From positions 6,867 to 70,866 of the forward strand of contig DKQT01000012.1 in NCBI GenBank assembly GCA_002471845.1: a DNA stretch of 64,000 bases. The letters are read 5' to 3'. This stretch comes from Fidelibacterota bacterium UBA7301. GTDB lineage: Bacteria; Fidelibacterota; Marinisomatia; Marinisomatales; TCS55. Positions 17,193-26,249 of the stretch are shown piece after piece; position 1 is the stretch's first letter; every line of letters starts with the position of its first letter. A model generated the notes under the pieces. That model saw nothing but the letters and a program-made list of their open reading frames with translations, was not told the origin of the DNA and did no database searches. Position numbers and translations under genes: made by a program.

Positions 17193-18500
17193 TTAAAAAT
17201 TATAGTGCAGCCCGAGTCTCAAATGAGAAAAATCTTCCATTTTAGTAAAGGCGTTTTCTGGTTCGTCCTTTTCACCTTTAAACTGTACTATAGTTGTTTC
17301 AATTTTCCAGTTAATCCAAGGTGAATATCCAATAGAAGCAGTAAACATATAGCCACTTTCATCCATATTCAAAATTGTGGAACCCTTTAATTCCATACGA
17401 TCATCCATCATTACACCACTAGAAGACAGCATGATCGCCTTATCGGTAAAGATAGCAAAGGGCGTTCCCATTCCTGGTCTGAAAGTTGGAATGGATGAAT
17501 TGGGTAACTGGATTAGTTCAACGGATAAGGTATGAAACCAGTCATATTCTTCCGAACTTACATTACTAGTAATGTACTGACCCGAAATAGTTATATCAGA
17601 AGCAGTAGTATATTCAATCTGAAAAACAGATTGAGCGTAGGTGACCTCCTGGTGCAATTCATATAAATCAAGTGGAATCTTAAAAAGGTTGATGCTTAAT
17701 AAGGGAGCCTTTGTTTTAAAAATAGATGATTCTCCACGGAGCGTAAAATCTCCGATGAATGTGACAAAATCAAATCCCCAAGTTGTTGTGGTCCGGTATC
17801 CCAAATTACGCTGATTGACTACTGGCGGCACGCCCTCCTGAAAAGTCGCATTAGTTGTCAACAGGCTAGGGGCTCGATCATTCCCATTAAAAATAGAAAA
17901 TCCCACATCTCCTAGTGAAGAAGAATTCTGGACTCGGAATCCAAGCTCCATCTTCCTATCTACTTCGTATTCGACAAACGGCTTAACAGGTATACTGATC
18001 GGAAAATCCTTTTCACCATAAGGCATTCGGTTAATTTCATGTTTTGGGATAATGATACCCTCTAGTTGAAAACGCCCAATATATATTTTACTTGAAAACG
18101 ATAGGGTTCCCAGTTTTCTCTTTGTTCCGGGAGAAAACATGTAATAATAGTCATATGGATTTAGATTATCGGTAGGGTTATTTCCATCTACCGCACCCCA
18201 GACATGAATCTGTTTCCCCAGTTTGACTTCACCCCAATCGGGATAATAGGCAAGATAGGCTTCCCTGAGTTCAAATGTGGTTTCAGAAGGCTGATTCCTA
18301 TGTTCGATGGCTAAAACGGTTTTAATATCCCAATTGCCCATGGTGAATCCCAAATCTAATGAAAGAAGTCGGTAAGGTAGATTGATTTGGGATTGGTCGG
18401 ATGTCCGTGTCATCACATATGGATTTACTTCTCCCGAATAATTCAGTTGACCGGTCAAAACAGATACTGTGAAAGTGAATAATAAGATTTTCATGATCAA
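17193..18500 (-). CDS. Outer-membrane beta-barrel protein of the MMPL exporter operon
   Basis: The 435-residue protein has a signal peptide (to about LTGQ), many short alternating strands and a C-terminal HLRLGLHYNF, the aromatic-ended last barrel strand. DWGEVKLGKQIHVWG and NPTDNLNPYDYYYM resemble DUF1302-type barrels found with RND/MMPL transporters. It lies between two LolA-like genes, with a four-base ATGA overlap with the one before it. I infer that it is the outer-membrane exit or insertion site for the lipid-like cargo. A specific family name is not certain. Confidence 0.72.
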   Translation of the reverse strand: MIMKILLFTFTVSVLTGQLNYSGEVNPYVMTRTSDQSQINLPYRLLSLDLGFTMGNWDIKTVLAIEHRNQPSETTFELREAYLAYYPDWGEVKLGKQIHVWGAVDGNNPTDNLNPYDYYYMFSPGTKRKLGTLSFSSKIYIGRFQLEGIIIPKHEINRMPYGEKDFPISIPVKPFVEYEVDRKMELGFRVQNSSSLGDVGFSIFNGNDRAPSLLTTNATFQEGVPPVVNQRNLGYRTTTTWGFDFVTFIGDFTLRGESSIFKTKAPLLSINLFKIPLDLYELHQEVTYAQSVFQIEYTTASDITISGQYITSNVSSEEYDWFHTLSVELIQLPNSSIPTFRPGMGTPFAIFTDKAIMLSSSGVMMDDRMELKGSTILNMDESGYMFTASIGYSPWINWKIETTIVQFKGEKDEPENAFTKMEDFSHLRLGLHYNF

Positions 18501-19243
18501 TCTTTAGGTAATCGTTTCAAATTCTTTTCCTGAAATAATGAGGCTTTCAAACCAGAATCCACATTTATTTTATCAAAAGTGACTTCGGTCGTATGATTTT
18601 TTTGTACATCCTCAACAAACACCCTTTCAATCACATAATAATCCTTCATTCGTTGATAGGAAAATTCTTTTTCTTTTTTCAATTCACCGCGTTTGTTGTA
18701 GGACATTTCTTTTACGCCATAAAAACCATTTTTTGCGATCCAAGATACATGCTTTGAATAAGATGATCTTAATGCCGGCTTCGGCACGATCTCCAATACG
18801 TAACAATCGATTCCATCTACAGTTGCGTCATCCAAGCGTGTATAATCATGTTCATCCAGTTCTCGATTGGTTAAGTCTTCGTAGCTCAGGTCTGAGCCCA
18901 TAAATGCATCCCCCTTTTTCTTGGAGGAAATCCGTCTCACCTTCTTGAATGCAGGAAGCCACATTCGCATTTCATCATCTTTATTATTGTGCTCGATCTT
19001 CAAAAATGCCACACCCCTATCATCCTTTGGCTCCATGAACCAGATGATCTGTTTCTTATTGCCATCGATAGATCTGGACGTCATGATATTAATTCTGGTT
19101 TTCCCTTTAGAATTTGTCAGAATCATTTTGGTGGTATTGGACATATCTTTTGGTGATGGTTTTTCATCCACCCACTTTGCAATTTCTTGTCCGGACTGCC
19201 CTACAGCCAATGAAGACATTATTAGAAGGAGTAAAATTCTCAC
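18497..19243 (-). CDS. Outer-membrane lipoprotein-sorting-like protein (LolA-like), second copy
   Basis: The 248-residue exported protein (signal peptide to about VGQSG) has the same layout as the LolA-like protein at 16403-17176: EMRMWLPAFKKVRRISSKKK, GDAFMGSDLSYEDLTNREL and YVLEIVPKPA. The two are diverged paralogues within a single operon. It overlaps the MMPL transporter gene by four bases (ATGA) and the beta-barrel gene after it by four bases, so all three are translationally coupled. Likely role: periplasmic carrier between the inner-membrane pump and the barrel. Two carriers may mean two cargo steps or a heterodimer. Confidence 0.8.
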   Translation of the reverse strand: MRILLLLIMSSLAVGQSGQEIAKWVDEKPSPKDMSNTTKMILTNSKGKTRINIMTSRSIDGNKKQIIWFMEPKDDRGVAFLKIEHNNKDDEMRMWLPAFKKVRRISSKKKGDAFMGSDLSYEDLTNRELDEHDYTRLDDATVDGIDCYVLEIVPKPALRSSYSKHVSWIAKNGFYGVKEMSYNKRGELKKEKEFSYQRMKDYYVIERVFVEDVQKNHTTEVTFDKINVDSGLKASLFQEKNLKRLPKD

Positions 19244-21561
19244 GGTGTATTCCTTTCGATTAATTTATTCTTTAATAATTCTGCTAAAGCGGATAAAACA
19301 GTTAATGTACCTAATGAAGTTGATACCATTGCAAAAACCATTAACCCGCCAATGTATTGAATGGGAATAAAAGCAGAGAAAAGTAAAGCCCCAAATCCCA
19401 TATTCGAGGCTGCATCAAGTATGATGGGATAGCCCACATCATCTACAACTTCCCGTGAGAGTTTATTTTCCACGATTGTTCTGGATAATCTCCTGAATTG
19501 AGCAATATAGTGAATAGCAAAATCTACTCCCACACCAATAATGATAGAAGAAAGGATCGCAGTAATATGAGACAGTTCAATTCCAAAATATCCCATAAAC
19601 CCGAAATTCATAAGTACAGCGGACGTCAGTGGTATAACGGCCAAAATACCCCATAAGATTTTCTTAAAAAATATGGAAGCAATAAAGCCTATTATAATCA
19701 AAGAAAAAATGATGCTGACTATGGTAGACTTGATAATCAAATTGACCAAATCCCTAATAATAACGATCATACCAGTGAAATCAACTTTCAGGTTTTTACC
19801 GAAGAATTGATCAATATATCTTTGGCTTGATTCCACAATCTCAAATGTTTCAGAGGTGGTTAAATTAGTACTGAATGCGGTTATAAGTCCCACTGAATAC
19901 TGATAGTCCACCATAGTAGAGAAATCATCTGGGTCACCAGACATGGAATACATTGTAAATAAATTATTTACTTTCTCTCTGGACTCAGGAATCGATTCAT
20001 ACGCTGGATCATCATCCATCACTGTTCTATGCATTTGCTCGACCACATTGGCAATCGAATAGCTGGTTCTGACTTGCGGAAAATCTGCAAGTTTATCCTG
20101 CAGTTTTATCATACTATTCAGTGTTTCAGGTTCTTTCATATCCCCTTCTAGCCTGACCCTAAGATCGACTGTTCCGTTCATCTTTTCGCCAAGGAAATCC
20201 ATACTGTCCCTTAATTCGGATCCTTTTTTAAAGAATTTGGCCATATCCACATCCACCGACACCTTAAATAAACCGAACAATCCAATGATAACAATAAACA
20301 GTCCTGTAGAAAAAACATATTTAGGATGTGTCAGTACAACCTTCCCTAATTTATCAATAATCTTCTCAAATACACTTTTGGTAGCGACTGCTTTTGAATT
20401 GGGATCCCATTTCTTCAAACTGATCAATGATGGCAGTAATGTAGAACTCAAGAACCATGCAATGAGGATTCCCGCACTGATGGTGATGCCATACCCAATC
20501 AAGGGTTCAAGGGGTGAGGTTGTCATTGCCAAGAAAGCTGCTACCGTGGTGATACTGGTCAAGAAAATGGGAATGAGCAATGAATCCATTGTGGATGCCA
20601 CGGCCCTTCTTTTATCCTTAAAGATCCTGAACTCCTTAAAAAATTTGGTCATGACGTGGACACCATCGGAATTCGCAATGGTTAACAGGATAATAGGCAT
20701 GGATGTATTTGCAAGTGTAAACAGGAATTTACCGGAACCGGTCAAGTGGACCATCCAACCCATGAACCCCATCATGGCCGCCAAAGATAACATGATCACT
20801 GTAATCACCATCCCGACAGCAGGTGCATTTCGCAGGTTCAGTAATAATATAATAACCATAATGATCATTCCGGCCAACATGAGCCCTTTTACATCCTCTC
20901 GGATCATAGGTGGCATGATCCCAGTGAAATAGGCCTGACCACCGTAATGGATATCAAATCCCTGCAAAATGGAATCTGTTATGGATTTTATTTCAGCAAC
21001 AAAACCTACCAGTTCAATACTGTCAAATGGCTTAATGGTGGCAATGAAATAATCACCTTCTCTGCTCACCAATTGCTTTTTAATCTTTTCATTTTTATCC
21101 AGGTAAGTGAGAATGTCATCTACTTCTTCCTGGGACAGATTCCGGTATAACTGCAGGTCATCGATTTCCATGAATCCATCATAATTATCCATTCGTGTAG
21201 ACGTAGAGATAGAAGTCACTTCATCCACCCAATCCGAAGCCTCCAAGGCTTCAGAAAGATCCCACAATTTTGCCAGTGCTTCAGGCTGAAAGATATTTTC
21301 CTCTTCATGCCCAAATGCAATAAAGACCACTTCTGTGCTGCCAAATTCTTCTTGGATATTATCCCATGATATCCTTGATTCCAGGTCTTCAGGCATCATT
21401 TTTAGCAGGTCATCATCAATCATAAAGAACCTCAAGCCGGACGCCATTATGATTGTAAAAATCATTGCCAAAGCAATCGTACGTTTTGGGTGATCTAGGC
21501 TCTGCCGAATGAACCACCTTCGAATGGGATGATCGGAATATTTAGACTCTATTATGCTCAT
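19240..21561 (-). CDS. MMPL/RND-family lipid exporter (sterol-sensing-domain type)
   Basis: The 773-residue transporter has two halves, each with a large periplasmic loop and a bundle of helices: the N-terminal helix ends in ASGLRFFMIDDDLLKMMPED, the first helix bundle includes MIIMVIILLLNLRNAPAVGM and the second includes SIIIGVGVDFAIHYIAQFRR. The GVGVDFAIHY segment has the buried Asp used in proton relay. Such proteins (HpnN and MmpL-like) move lipids or hydrophobic molecules out of the inner membrane. The start is the ATG at 21561, inside the end of the TetR gene (20-base overlap); no ribosome site is visible, so translation probably depends on coupling. Open frame continues upstream but overlaps the TetR gene. 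Confidence 0.87.
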   Translation of the reverse strand: MSIIESKYSDHPIRRWFIRQSLDHPKRTIALAMIFTIIMASGLRFFMIDDDLLKMMPEDLESRISWDNIQEEFGSTEVVFIAFGHEEENIFQPEALAKLWDLSEALEASDWVDEVTSISTSTRMDNYDGFMEIDDLQLYRNLSQEEVDDILTYLDKNEKIKKQLVSREGDYFIATIKPFDSIELVGFVAEIKSITDSILQGFDIHYGGQAYFTGIMPPMIREDVKGLMLAGMIIMVIILLLNLRNAPAVGMVITVIMLSLAAMMGFMGWMVHLTGSGKFLFTLANTSMPIILLTIANSDGVHVMTKFFKEFRIFKDKRRAVASTMDSLLIPIFLTSITTVAAFLAMTTSPLEPLIGYGITISAGILIAWFLSSTLLPSLISLKKWDPNSKAVATKSVFEKIIDKLGKVVLTHPKYVFSTGLFIVIIGLFGLFKVSVDVDMAKFFKKGSELRDSMDFLGEKMNGTVDLRVRLEGDMKEPETLNSMIKLQDKLADFPQVRTSYSIANVVEQMHRTVMDDDPAYESIPESREKVNNLFTMYSMSGDPDDFSTMVDYQYSVGLITAFSTNLTTSETFEIVESSQRYIDQFFGKNLKVDFTGMIVIIRDLVNLIIKSTIVSIIFSLIIIGFIASIFFKKILWGILAVIPLTSAVLMNFGFMGYFGIELSHITAILSSIIIGVGVDFAIHYIAQFRRLSRTIVENKLSREVVDDVGYPIILDAASNMGFGALLFSAFIPIQYIGGLMVFAMVSTSLGTLTVLSALAELLKNKLIERNTP

Positions 21562-22159
21562 AATATTGATTGATGGCCGCTCGGCCTTTTTCGTTAAATA
21601 TGCCCCGGGCCACGACCTTGACAAATCCGCGAATAGTTTCACTAATGGGCAGATCATGTTTTAAAAAAAATTCCGGCTGAAAGGTACTATTTACAACATT
21701 GACATATACCACGGATGCAACTTTCATATCAATGTCATCCCGGGCCAATCCCTGCTCCTGGGCCAATTTCAAAATGGTGTAAAAATTTCGTTGCTGACTT
21801 AAACGAAAGGTTTCCACGTGATCCCAGATACTAGGATATAGTGATTTGAGTTCTACTAACTTATGAACCGGTGTACGTCCTGCAAATTTAGAGATTGCTT
21901 CCATAATTTTAATATATTGGAGCACCGGGTTGGGCTCTTCTTTCATCACTTTAATAAATACACTATTGATCTGGTCCAGGGCAAAATGCATGATGCCATG
22001 AATCAAATTCTCCTTGGTAGGGAAAAACTTATAGATGGTTTTTTTGCTCATGGCAAGCCGTTTGGAAAGCGCATCTACCGTGAAGGAGCGGACACCCCCG
22101 TCAGCGACGGATTCGAAGCCTCCGCTCAGTATTTGATCAATTTGTGGTTCTTGTTTCAT
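21542..22159 (-). CDS. TetR/AcrR-family regulator of the MMPL exporter operon
   Basis: The 205-residue protein has a TetR helix-turn-helix at about residues 8-55 (GGVRSFTVDALSKRLAMSKK, then TIYKFFPTKENLIHGIM). The C-terminal domain would bind an effector, unknown here. It is the first gene of the exporter operon and overlaps the pump gene by 20 bases. A large inverted repeat, TGGAAACGA...TCGTTTCCA, ends seven bases before its ATG, so it almost certainly represses its own operon. As with the other TetR gene in the window, no ribosome site fits between operator and start. Confidence 0.85.
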   Translation of the reverse strand: MKQEPQIDQILSGGFESVADGGVRSFTVDALSKRLAMSKKTIYKFFPTKENLIHGIMHFALDQINSVFIKVMKEEPNPVLQYIKIMEAISKFAGRTPVHKLVELKSLYPSIWDHVETFRLSQQRNFYTILKLAQEQGLARDDIDMKVASVVYVNVVNSTFQPEFFLKHDLPISETIRGFVKVVARGIFNEKGRAAINQYYEHNRV

Positions 22160-22165
22160 AGAAAA

Positions 22166-22195
22166 TGGAAACGATATTCGTATATTTCGTTTCCA
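22166..22195 (-). promoter_or_regulatory. Inverted-repeat operator for the exporter TetR regulator
   Basis: TGGAAACGA (22166-22174) and TCGTTTCCA (22187-22195) are perfect 9-base arms around a 12-base AT-rich centre. The element lies just before the TetR start (22159) in the gap shared with the divergent thiamine pyrophosphokinase gene, so one site could act on both directions. Confidence 0.75.
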
Positions 22196-22276
22196 AAATT
22201 AAAAACCGTATCTGATTTGAACCAAACCCTTTTTTATGAAATCTGCCGGGAAAACCCATAACTTTAATGATAGAAA

Positions 22277-22906
22277 ATGGAAAATTCATTTAAATCTCCT
22301 ATCATAATATTAGCTAACGGCGCTTTCCCCACTCACCTCATACCATTAGAAATCCTGGAAGACGCTGGAACGGTGATCTGTACTGACGGTTCAGCCAATA
22401 CATTGGATACACTGAACCTCGTTCCCCATGTGATCATCGGAGACTTGGATTCAATAGACCCAGACTATGAATTCCATGGATTGGAGATCCACGATCCAAA
22501 CCAGGATAATACAGACCTTGAAAAAGCTCTGGATTGGGCCGTTATGAATGGCCTTAAATCGGTCATCCTTCTTGGAGCTACGGGACTGCGGGAAGATATG
22601 ACGGTGGCGAACCATTATATACTTTTTGATTGTTTTGAAAAATTGAACATTGAAATGGTCACTGACCATTTCACTATTACCTGTCACCGGGGCCAACGCT
22701 CCTTTGATTCTTTCCCGGGAGAAGTTGTTTCTTTATTCCCCCAGCGATTCGGTACGGTTGTGTCCACCACGGCACTCAAATATCCCTTGAATGATACAGT
22801 TTTGGATCCCTCCACCCGGGGCATTTCCAACCAATCTCTCGGCGCCACTTTTTCCGTGGATTCCTCTGACCCAATCCTCGTTTTTCGCGACCACCCCGAA
22901 AACTAA
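22277..22906 (+). CDS. thiN: Thiamine pyrophosphokinase
   Basis: The 209-residue protein transfers pyrophosphate from ATP to thiamine to give thiamine diphosphate. The family pattern is present: CTDGSANTL and HVIIGDLDSI in the Rossmann-like domain, DNTDLEKALDWAV (the metal/ATP site), GATGLREDMTVANH, and a C-terminal beta domain with the thiamine-binding SNQSLGATFSV segment. The start at 22277 has no strong ribosome site. The next gene, a sodium:solute symporter, begins three bases after this stop, which suggests the pair is used for vitamin salvage. No thiamine-diphosphate riboswitch is visible in the short leader. Confidence 0.9.
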   Translation: MENSFKSPIIILANGAFPTHLIPLEILEDAGTVICTDGSANTLDTLNLVPHVIIGDLDSIDPDYEFHGLEIHDPNQDNTDLEKALDWAVMNGLKSVILLGATGLREDMTVANHYILFDCFEKLNIEMVTDHFTITCHRGQRSFDSFPGEVVSLFPQRFGTVVSTTALKYPLNDTVLDPSTRGISNQSLGATFSVDSSDPILVFRDHPEN

Positions 22907-22909
22907 AAT

Positions 22910-24280
22910 ATGCACTGGCTCGACCTTTCTGTCCTGATCCTTTATGTAGGATTGCTCCTGTTTTTTGGTTTTTACCGCGCAAAACAATCGGGCAAAGATC
23001 CAGAAGCATATTTACTAGCGGGCCGAAAACTGAGCCTCCCCGGGTTTGTAGTAACATTGGTAGCTACATGGTATGGGGGCATCCTGGGGATCGGCGAAAA
23101 CACCTATTCCTATGGCATCCAGACCTGGTTAATATTCGGATTCCCCTATTACATATTTGCACTTCTGTTTGCATTCTTCATTGCCGGACGAATCAACCGC
23201 CTCAAAACCATTTCACTCCCGGATCAGTTCCATGAACGGTATGGAAAAACCGCCGGTGTAGTTAGTTCGCTCTACATATTGGCTTTAGCCAGTCCAGCGC
23301 CCTACATCCTCAGTATTGGCCTTCTGCTTCAATTCATAACCGGGCTGTCTTTCGGGTTATCCCTCCTCATCGCCACAGGGATAAGCCTCAGTTATATCTG
23401 GATGGGTGGTTTCAAAGCGGTGGTTCGCACTGACATTTTTCAATTCGGACTCATGTTTTTAGGATTTGTTCTCCTTCTCATTTTTTCAATGAAATCCGGC
23501 GGTCCGCTAACTGGATCGAGTTTACCTGATTCCCATTTGGATCCCACTGGCGGCGCGTCAATCCAATATATTTTGGTGTGGTTTTTTATCGCCTTATGGA
23601 CCTTTGTGGACCCGGGATTTTACCAGCGATGTGCTGCTGCCAAATCACCGGAAACGGCTAAAAAAGGCATTTTGATTTCAATTGGATTTTGGTTCATTTT
23701 TGATTTACTCACCCTTTCCACAGGGCTCTATGCCAAGGCCTTTCTCCCCGCCGGCGATCCATTATTTGCCTATCCCCGCTTGGGGGCCATGGTCCTGCCG
23801 CCCTTAGCTTATGGCATTTTCATCACCGGTTTGCTGGCAACCATTATGTCTACCATTGATTCACTTGGACTCATCAGCGCGATTACTTTTGGAAGAGATA
23901 TTTTATGGCGCATCCAATCGCCCACAACCAAAGATCAGCAATTATGGGAAAATGAATCAACAGGATTGGTTCGCAAAGGATTGAGCGTCACAGCATTCAT
24001 CGCACTAGGATTGGCCTTCAGCGTACCCTCTGTGGTCAACCTTTGGTACGGCCTTGGGTCTATCCTCGTTCCGGGTTTGGTCCTTCCATTTTTATTATCA
24101 TTCAAAGCTGAACGACCCCACGGTGGAATAACAATGATGATGGTCACCCCTGTGATTGTTGGTGCCATTTGGATGTTTATTGGCAGTATGGGTGAAGGCT
24201 ATCCTTTGGGACTTGAACCATTTTATCCCGGAATCCTAACATCTGCACTCATTTATGTAGTGAAAGTAAAGAATGGCTAA
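22910..24280 (+). CDS. Sodium:solute symporter family transporter
   Basis: The 456-residue protein has about 12 hydrophobic helices. The family's first cytoplasmic loop, DPEAYLLAGRKLSLPGF, is followed by ATWYGGILGIGENTYSYG; mid-protein GGFKAVVRTDIFQF and LATIMSTIDSLGLISA are the SSS signature regions, including sodium-site residues. It imports an organic solute with sodium at the inner membrane. Because it starts three bases after thiamine pyrophosphokinase, thiamine or a precursor is a plausible substrate (SSS-type thiamine carriers have been proposed in comparative genomics), but this is context only. It overlaps the CYTH gene by eight bases. Confidence 0.88.
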   Translation: MHWLDLSVLILYVGLLLFFGFYRAKQSGKDPEAYLLAGRKLSLPGFVVTLVATWYGGILGIGENTYSYGIQTWLIFGFPYYIFALLFAFFIAGRINRLKTISLPDQFHERYGKTAGVVSSLYILALASPAPYILSIGLLLQFITGLSFGLSLLIATGISLSYIWMGGFKAVVRTDIFQFGLMFLGFVLLLIFSMKSGGPLTGSSLPDSHLDPTGGASIQYILVWFFIALWTFVDPGFYQRCAAAKSPETAKKGILISIGFWFIFDLLTLSTGLYAKAFLPAGDPLFAYPRLGAMVLPPLAYGIFITGLLATIMSTIDSLGLISAITFGRDILWRIQSPTTKDQQLWENESTGLVRKGLSVTAFIALGLAFSVPSVVNLWYGLGSILVPGLVLPFLLSFKAERPHGGITMMMVTPVIVGAIWMFIGSMGEGYPLGLEPFYPGILTSALIYVVKVKNG

Positions 24281-24743
24281 AGAAATTGAACGAAAATATT
24301 TAATGAACCTTACTCATTGGCCCGAAAATGTTAAAGGCACCCCCTACCGTCAGGGGTATCTGGCTATCACCGATAAAGGTATTGTCCGTGTCCGGATCAA
24401 AGGGAATATAGCCACGCTGACCGTGAAATCCAGCGGCACGGGCCTTTCACGGGACGAGTTCGAATATGAGATTCCCATGATTGAAGCGGAAACCCTTCTT
24501 AAACTATGTCAGAATGATATAATCGAAAAAACACGGTATAAGGTCATAGCTGAAGGCAAGGGTTGGGATGTGGATGAATTCCACGGAAAGAATGATGGAT
24601 TATGGCTGGCGGAAGTTGAGTTGGACGCCGAAGATGAATCTGTCACTTTACCCAAATGGGCGGCGCAAGAGGTCACCGGGGATGAACATTATTATAATGC
24701 TTATTTGTCGAAACATCCGTTTTCATCCGGGCAAAATGAATAA
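24273..24743 (+). CDS. CYTH-domain protein (inorganic triphosphatase-like)
   Basis: The 156-residue protein begins MAKEIERKYL, the ExExK signature of the CYTH tunnel fold. Further charged strands follow the expected order (KGIVRVRIKGN, LTVKSSG, EFEYEIP, EKTRYKV, WDVDEFHGKNDGLWLAEVEL). Bacterial single-domain CYTH proteins mostly hydrolyse tripolyphosphate, though some are adenylate cyclases; the short form here fits the triphosphatase group. It overlaps the transporter gene before it and the secreted-protein gene after it by eight bases each, so it sits in one transcript with the thiamine genes. The chemistry, cleavage of a triphosphate, could relate to thiamine triphosphate, but that is only an idea. 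Confidence 0.87.
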   Translation: MAKEIERKYLMNLTHWPENVKGTPYRQGYLAITDKGIVRVRIKGNIATLTVKSSGTGLSRDEFEYEIPMIEAETLLKLCQNDIIEKTRYKVIAEGKGWDVDEFHGKNDGLWLAEVELDAEDESVTLPKWAAQEVTGDEHYYNAYLSKHPFSSGQNE

Positions 24744-25566
24744 ACTTTTTCTTTTTCTTTTTTCTGTTTTCTTGTTTGGTCAAGAGGATGATTGGCATCA
24801 TATTCACAATTCTCGTGAATTTTCTATTAGTGGCCTTGCCGCTTTTAAAAATGGTTATCTCGTTGTTCACGATAATAAAAAGAAAAAACAGCCGCGGGTC
24901 AGTTACTTGGATAATAAGCTTCAAATCACAAAGCTGATCTGGCCGGAGCCAAAACTTCCTTACGATCTTGAAGCGGCCGTTACTTATCCCAACAAGCCCA
25001 ATCGATACATCCTGATGGAGAGTACGGGAAAATGTTACGAGGTGTTTGTGGATCCAAAGGATTTTCGCGTGGATGTGCTCCACACCTTTACCCTTCCAGG
25101 ACTGAAAGCGACCATGAATTTAGAAGGTCTCACTATTTACCCGTCGGGCCAGGGCCTTGTTTTCATTTATGGCGATCGAGGTGCTGATACACGGAAGTCA
25201 ACCCTGTATACGGCCTTTTTCAGTCCCGAAAAAAAATCGTTTTATGAACTGAAAAGGTTCACTTTCGACCTGCCTGAACCTAAAAAGTATAAGCGTAATA
25301 TTGCTGATCTTGCTATTAAAGCCGATGGAAGTTTATGGACTTCCGCAACATCCGACCCCGGGGATGATGGCCCTTTCACCACTGCCATTTACGAACTGGG
25401 TGAAATCAATCCTGCCGGCGCATTTACACCGATTCATCCTGATTTATTGAAACCGATTATGGTTATTGCAGGACAAAAGGTGGAAGCCATGATGTTTCAC
25501 AATGGGCGTTTGGTTTTAATGACGGATAATGAGAATTTCGGCACAACAGTTAAGTTCATGGATTAG
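24736..25566 (+). CDS. Secreted protein, probable beta-propeller, unknown function
   Basis: The ATG at 24736 overlaps the CYTH gene by eight bases and starts a clear signal peptide (MNKLFLFLFSVFLFGQ). The mature part of about 260 residues consists of short strands with propeller-like repeats: LAAFKNGYLVVHDN, LEAAVTYPNKPNRYIL, NLEGLTIYPSGQGLVFIYGD and IADLAIKADGSLWTSATSDP. The pattern NLEGL...GLVFIYGDRG resembles esterase-like-phytase or SdiA-regulated-type propellers, without a match I can name. It is probably periplasmic. Open frame upstream of the chosen start overlaps the CYTH gene and lacks a signal. Confidence 0.65.
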   Translation: MNKLFLFLFSVFLFGQEDDWHHIHNSREFSISGLAAFKNGYLVVHDNKKKKQPRVSYLDNKLQITKLIWPEPKLPYDLEAAVTYPNKPNRYILMESTGKCYEVFVDPKDFRVDVLHTFTLPGLKATMNLEGLTIYPSGQGLVFIYGDRGADTRKSTLYTAFFSPEKKSFYELKRFTFDLPEPKKYKRNIADLAIKADGSLWTSATSDPGDDGPFTTAIYELGEINPAGAFTPIHPDLLKPIMVIAGQKVEAMMFHNGRLVLMTDNENFGTTVKFMD

Positions 25567-25569
25567 CCA

Positions 25570-26175
25570 ATGCTTAAAAAAATAATACTATTAATTTTCT
25601 TTGCCTCAACCCTTTACGGGCAATTTAATCACCAGGATAAATTGGTAATTAAACAGAAATTAGGTCAATTCACTGTCACTTTTGATTTTGATGGCCGCGT
25701 GAATGAAACAGGGTTTTTTCATAAGCATTTGGATATCGAATTTCATTATCCTATAAGCCCCACATGGACTGTCGGGATTAAATACAGGGCCTAATACCGC
25801 ACCAAGAATGATGTCCGGTAATTGGAACAACGCCCGCAAGTGGAACTCATCAAAGCAATCAATAGGCCAAATTACAATTGCGCACTCGTATGAATTACTG
25901 CATCCGTGGCGGGCAAAATGATGAAATGCGCAACCGTAGCCGCATCCAGTTAAAAACACCCAAACCAACCACCCGATTGAAGGTAACACCCTTTATCAAT
26001 AATGAATTTTTCTTCGTGCCTGATACATGGAATTATTATATAAACTAGACTTCTTTTGGATTCGACCTGCCAAAAACCAAATATGGTAAACCATCTATTT
26101 TTAAAATATGTTCGATCCCTAAAAGAAGGCAAATGGACACCCACATATACTTTTGTATTTAAATTATCTATCTAA
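25570..26175 (+). pseudogene. Decayed DUF2490-family outer-membrane protein gene
   Basis: The gene begins with a signal peptide (MLKKIILLIFFASTLYGQ) and reads in frame to KYRA, then stop at 25792-25794. Beyond that, homology to the intact DUF2490 gene at 26250 continues across stops and two frame changes: LEQRPQVELIK in frame 1 (matching SEQRPHGTIS), RNRSRIQLKTPKP and TTRLKVTPFINNEFFF in frame 2 (matching RNRDMITIKSQ and LKLVPYIADEIFY), then KEGKWTPTYTFVFKLSI and TAA in frame 1 (matching the last strand ILILGFKFNF). It fills the 455 bases between 25794 and the next gene, which otherwise look empty. Confidence 0.82.
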
Positions 26176-26249
26176 AATCAAACCAATATTAGTCTTTTAA
26201 CAACCAATACAAAATTTAATTAAGATTCTCCTCTGATTAGGACAAAACA

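Noticed and set aside
22200..22276. Possible thiamine-diphosphate riboswitch before thiamine pyrophosphokinase
   Set aside because: The leader is too short and none of the THI-box sequences (CTGAGA, ACCTGA) is present.
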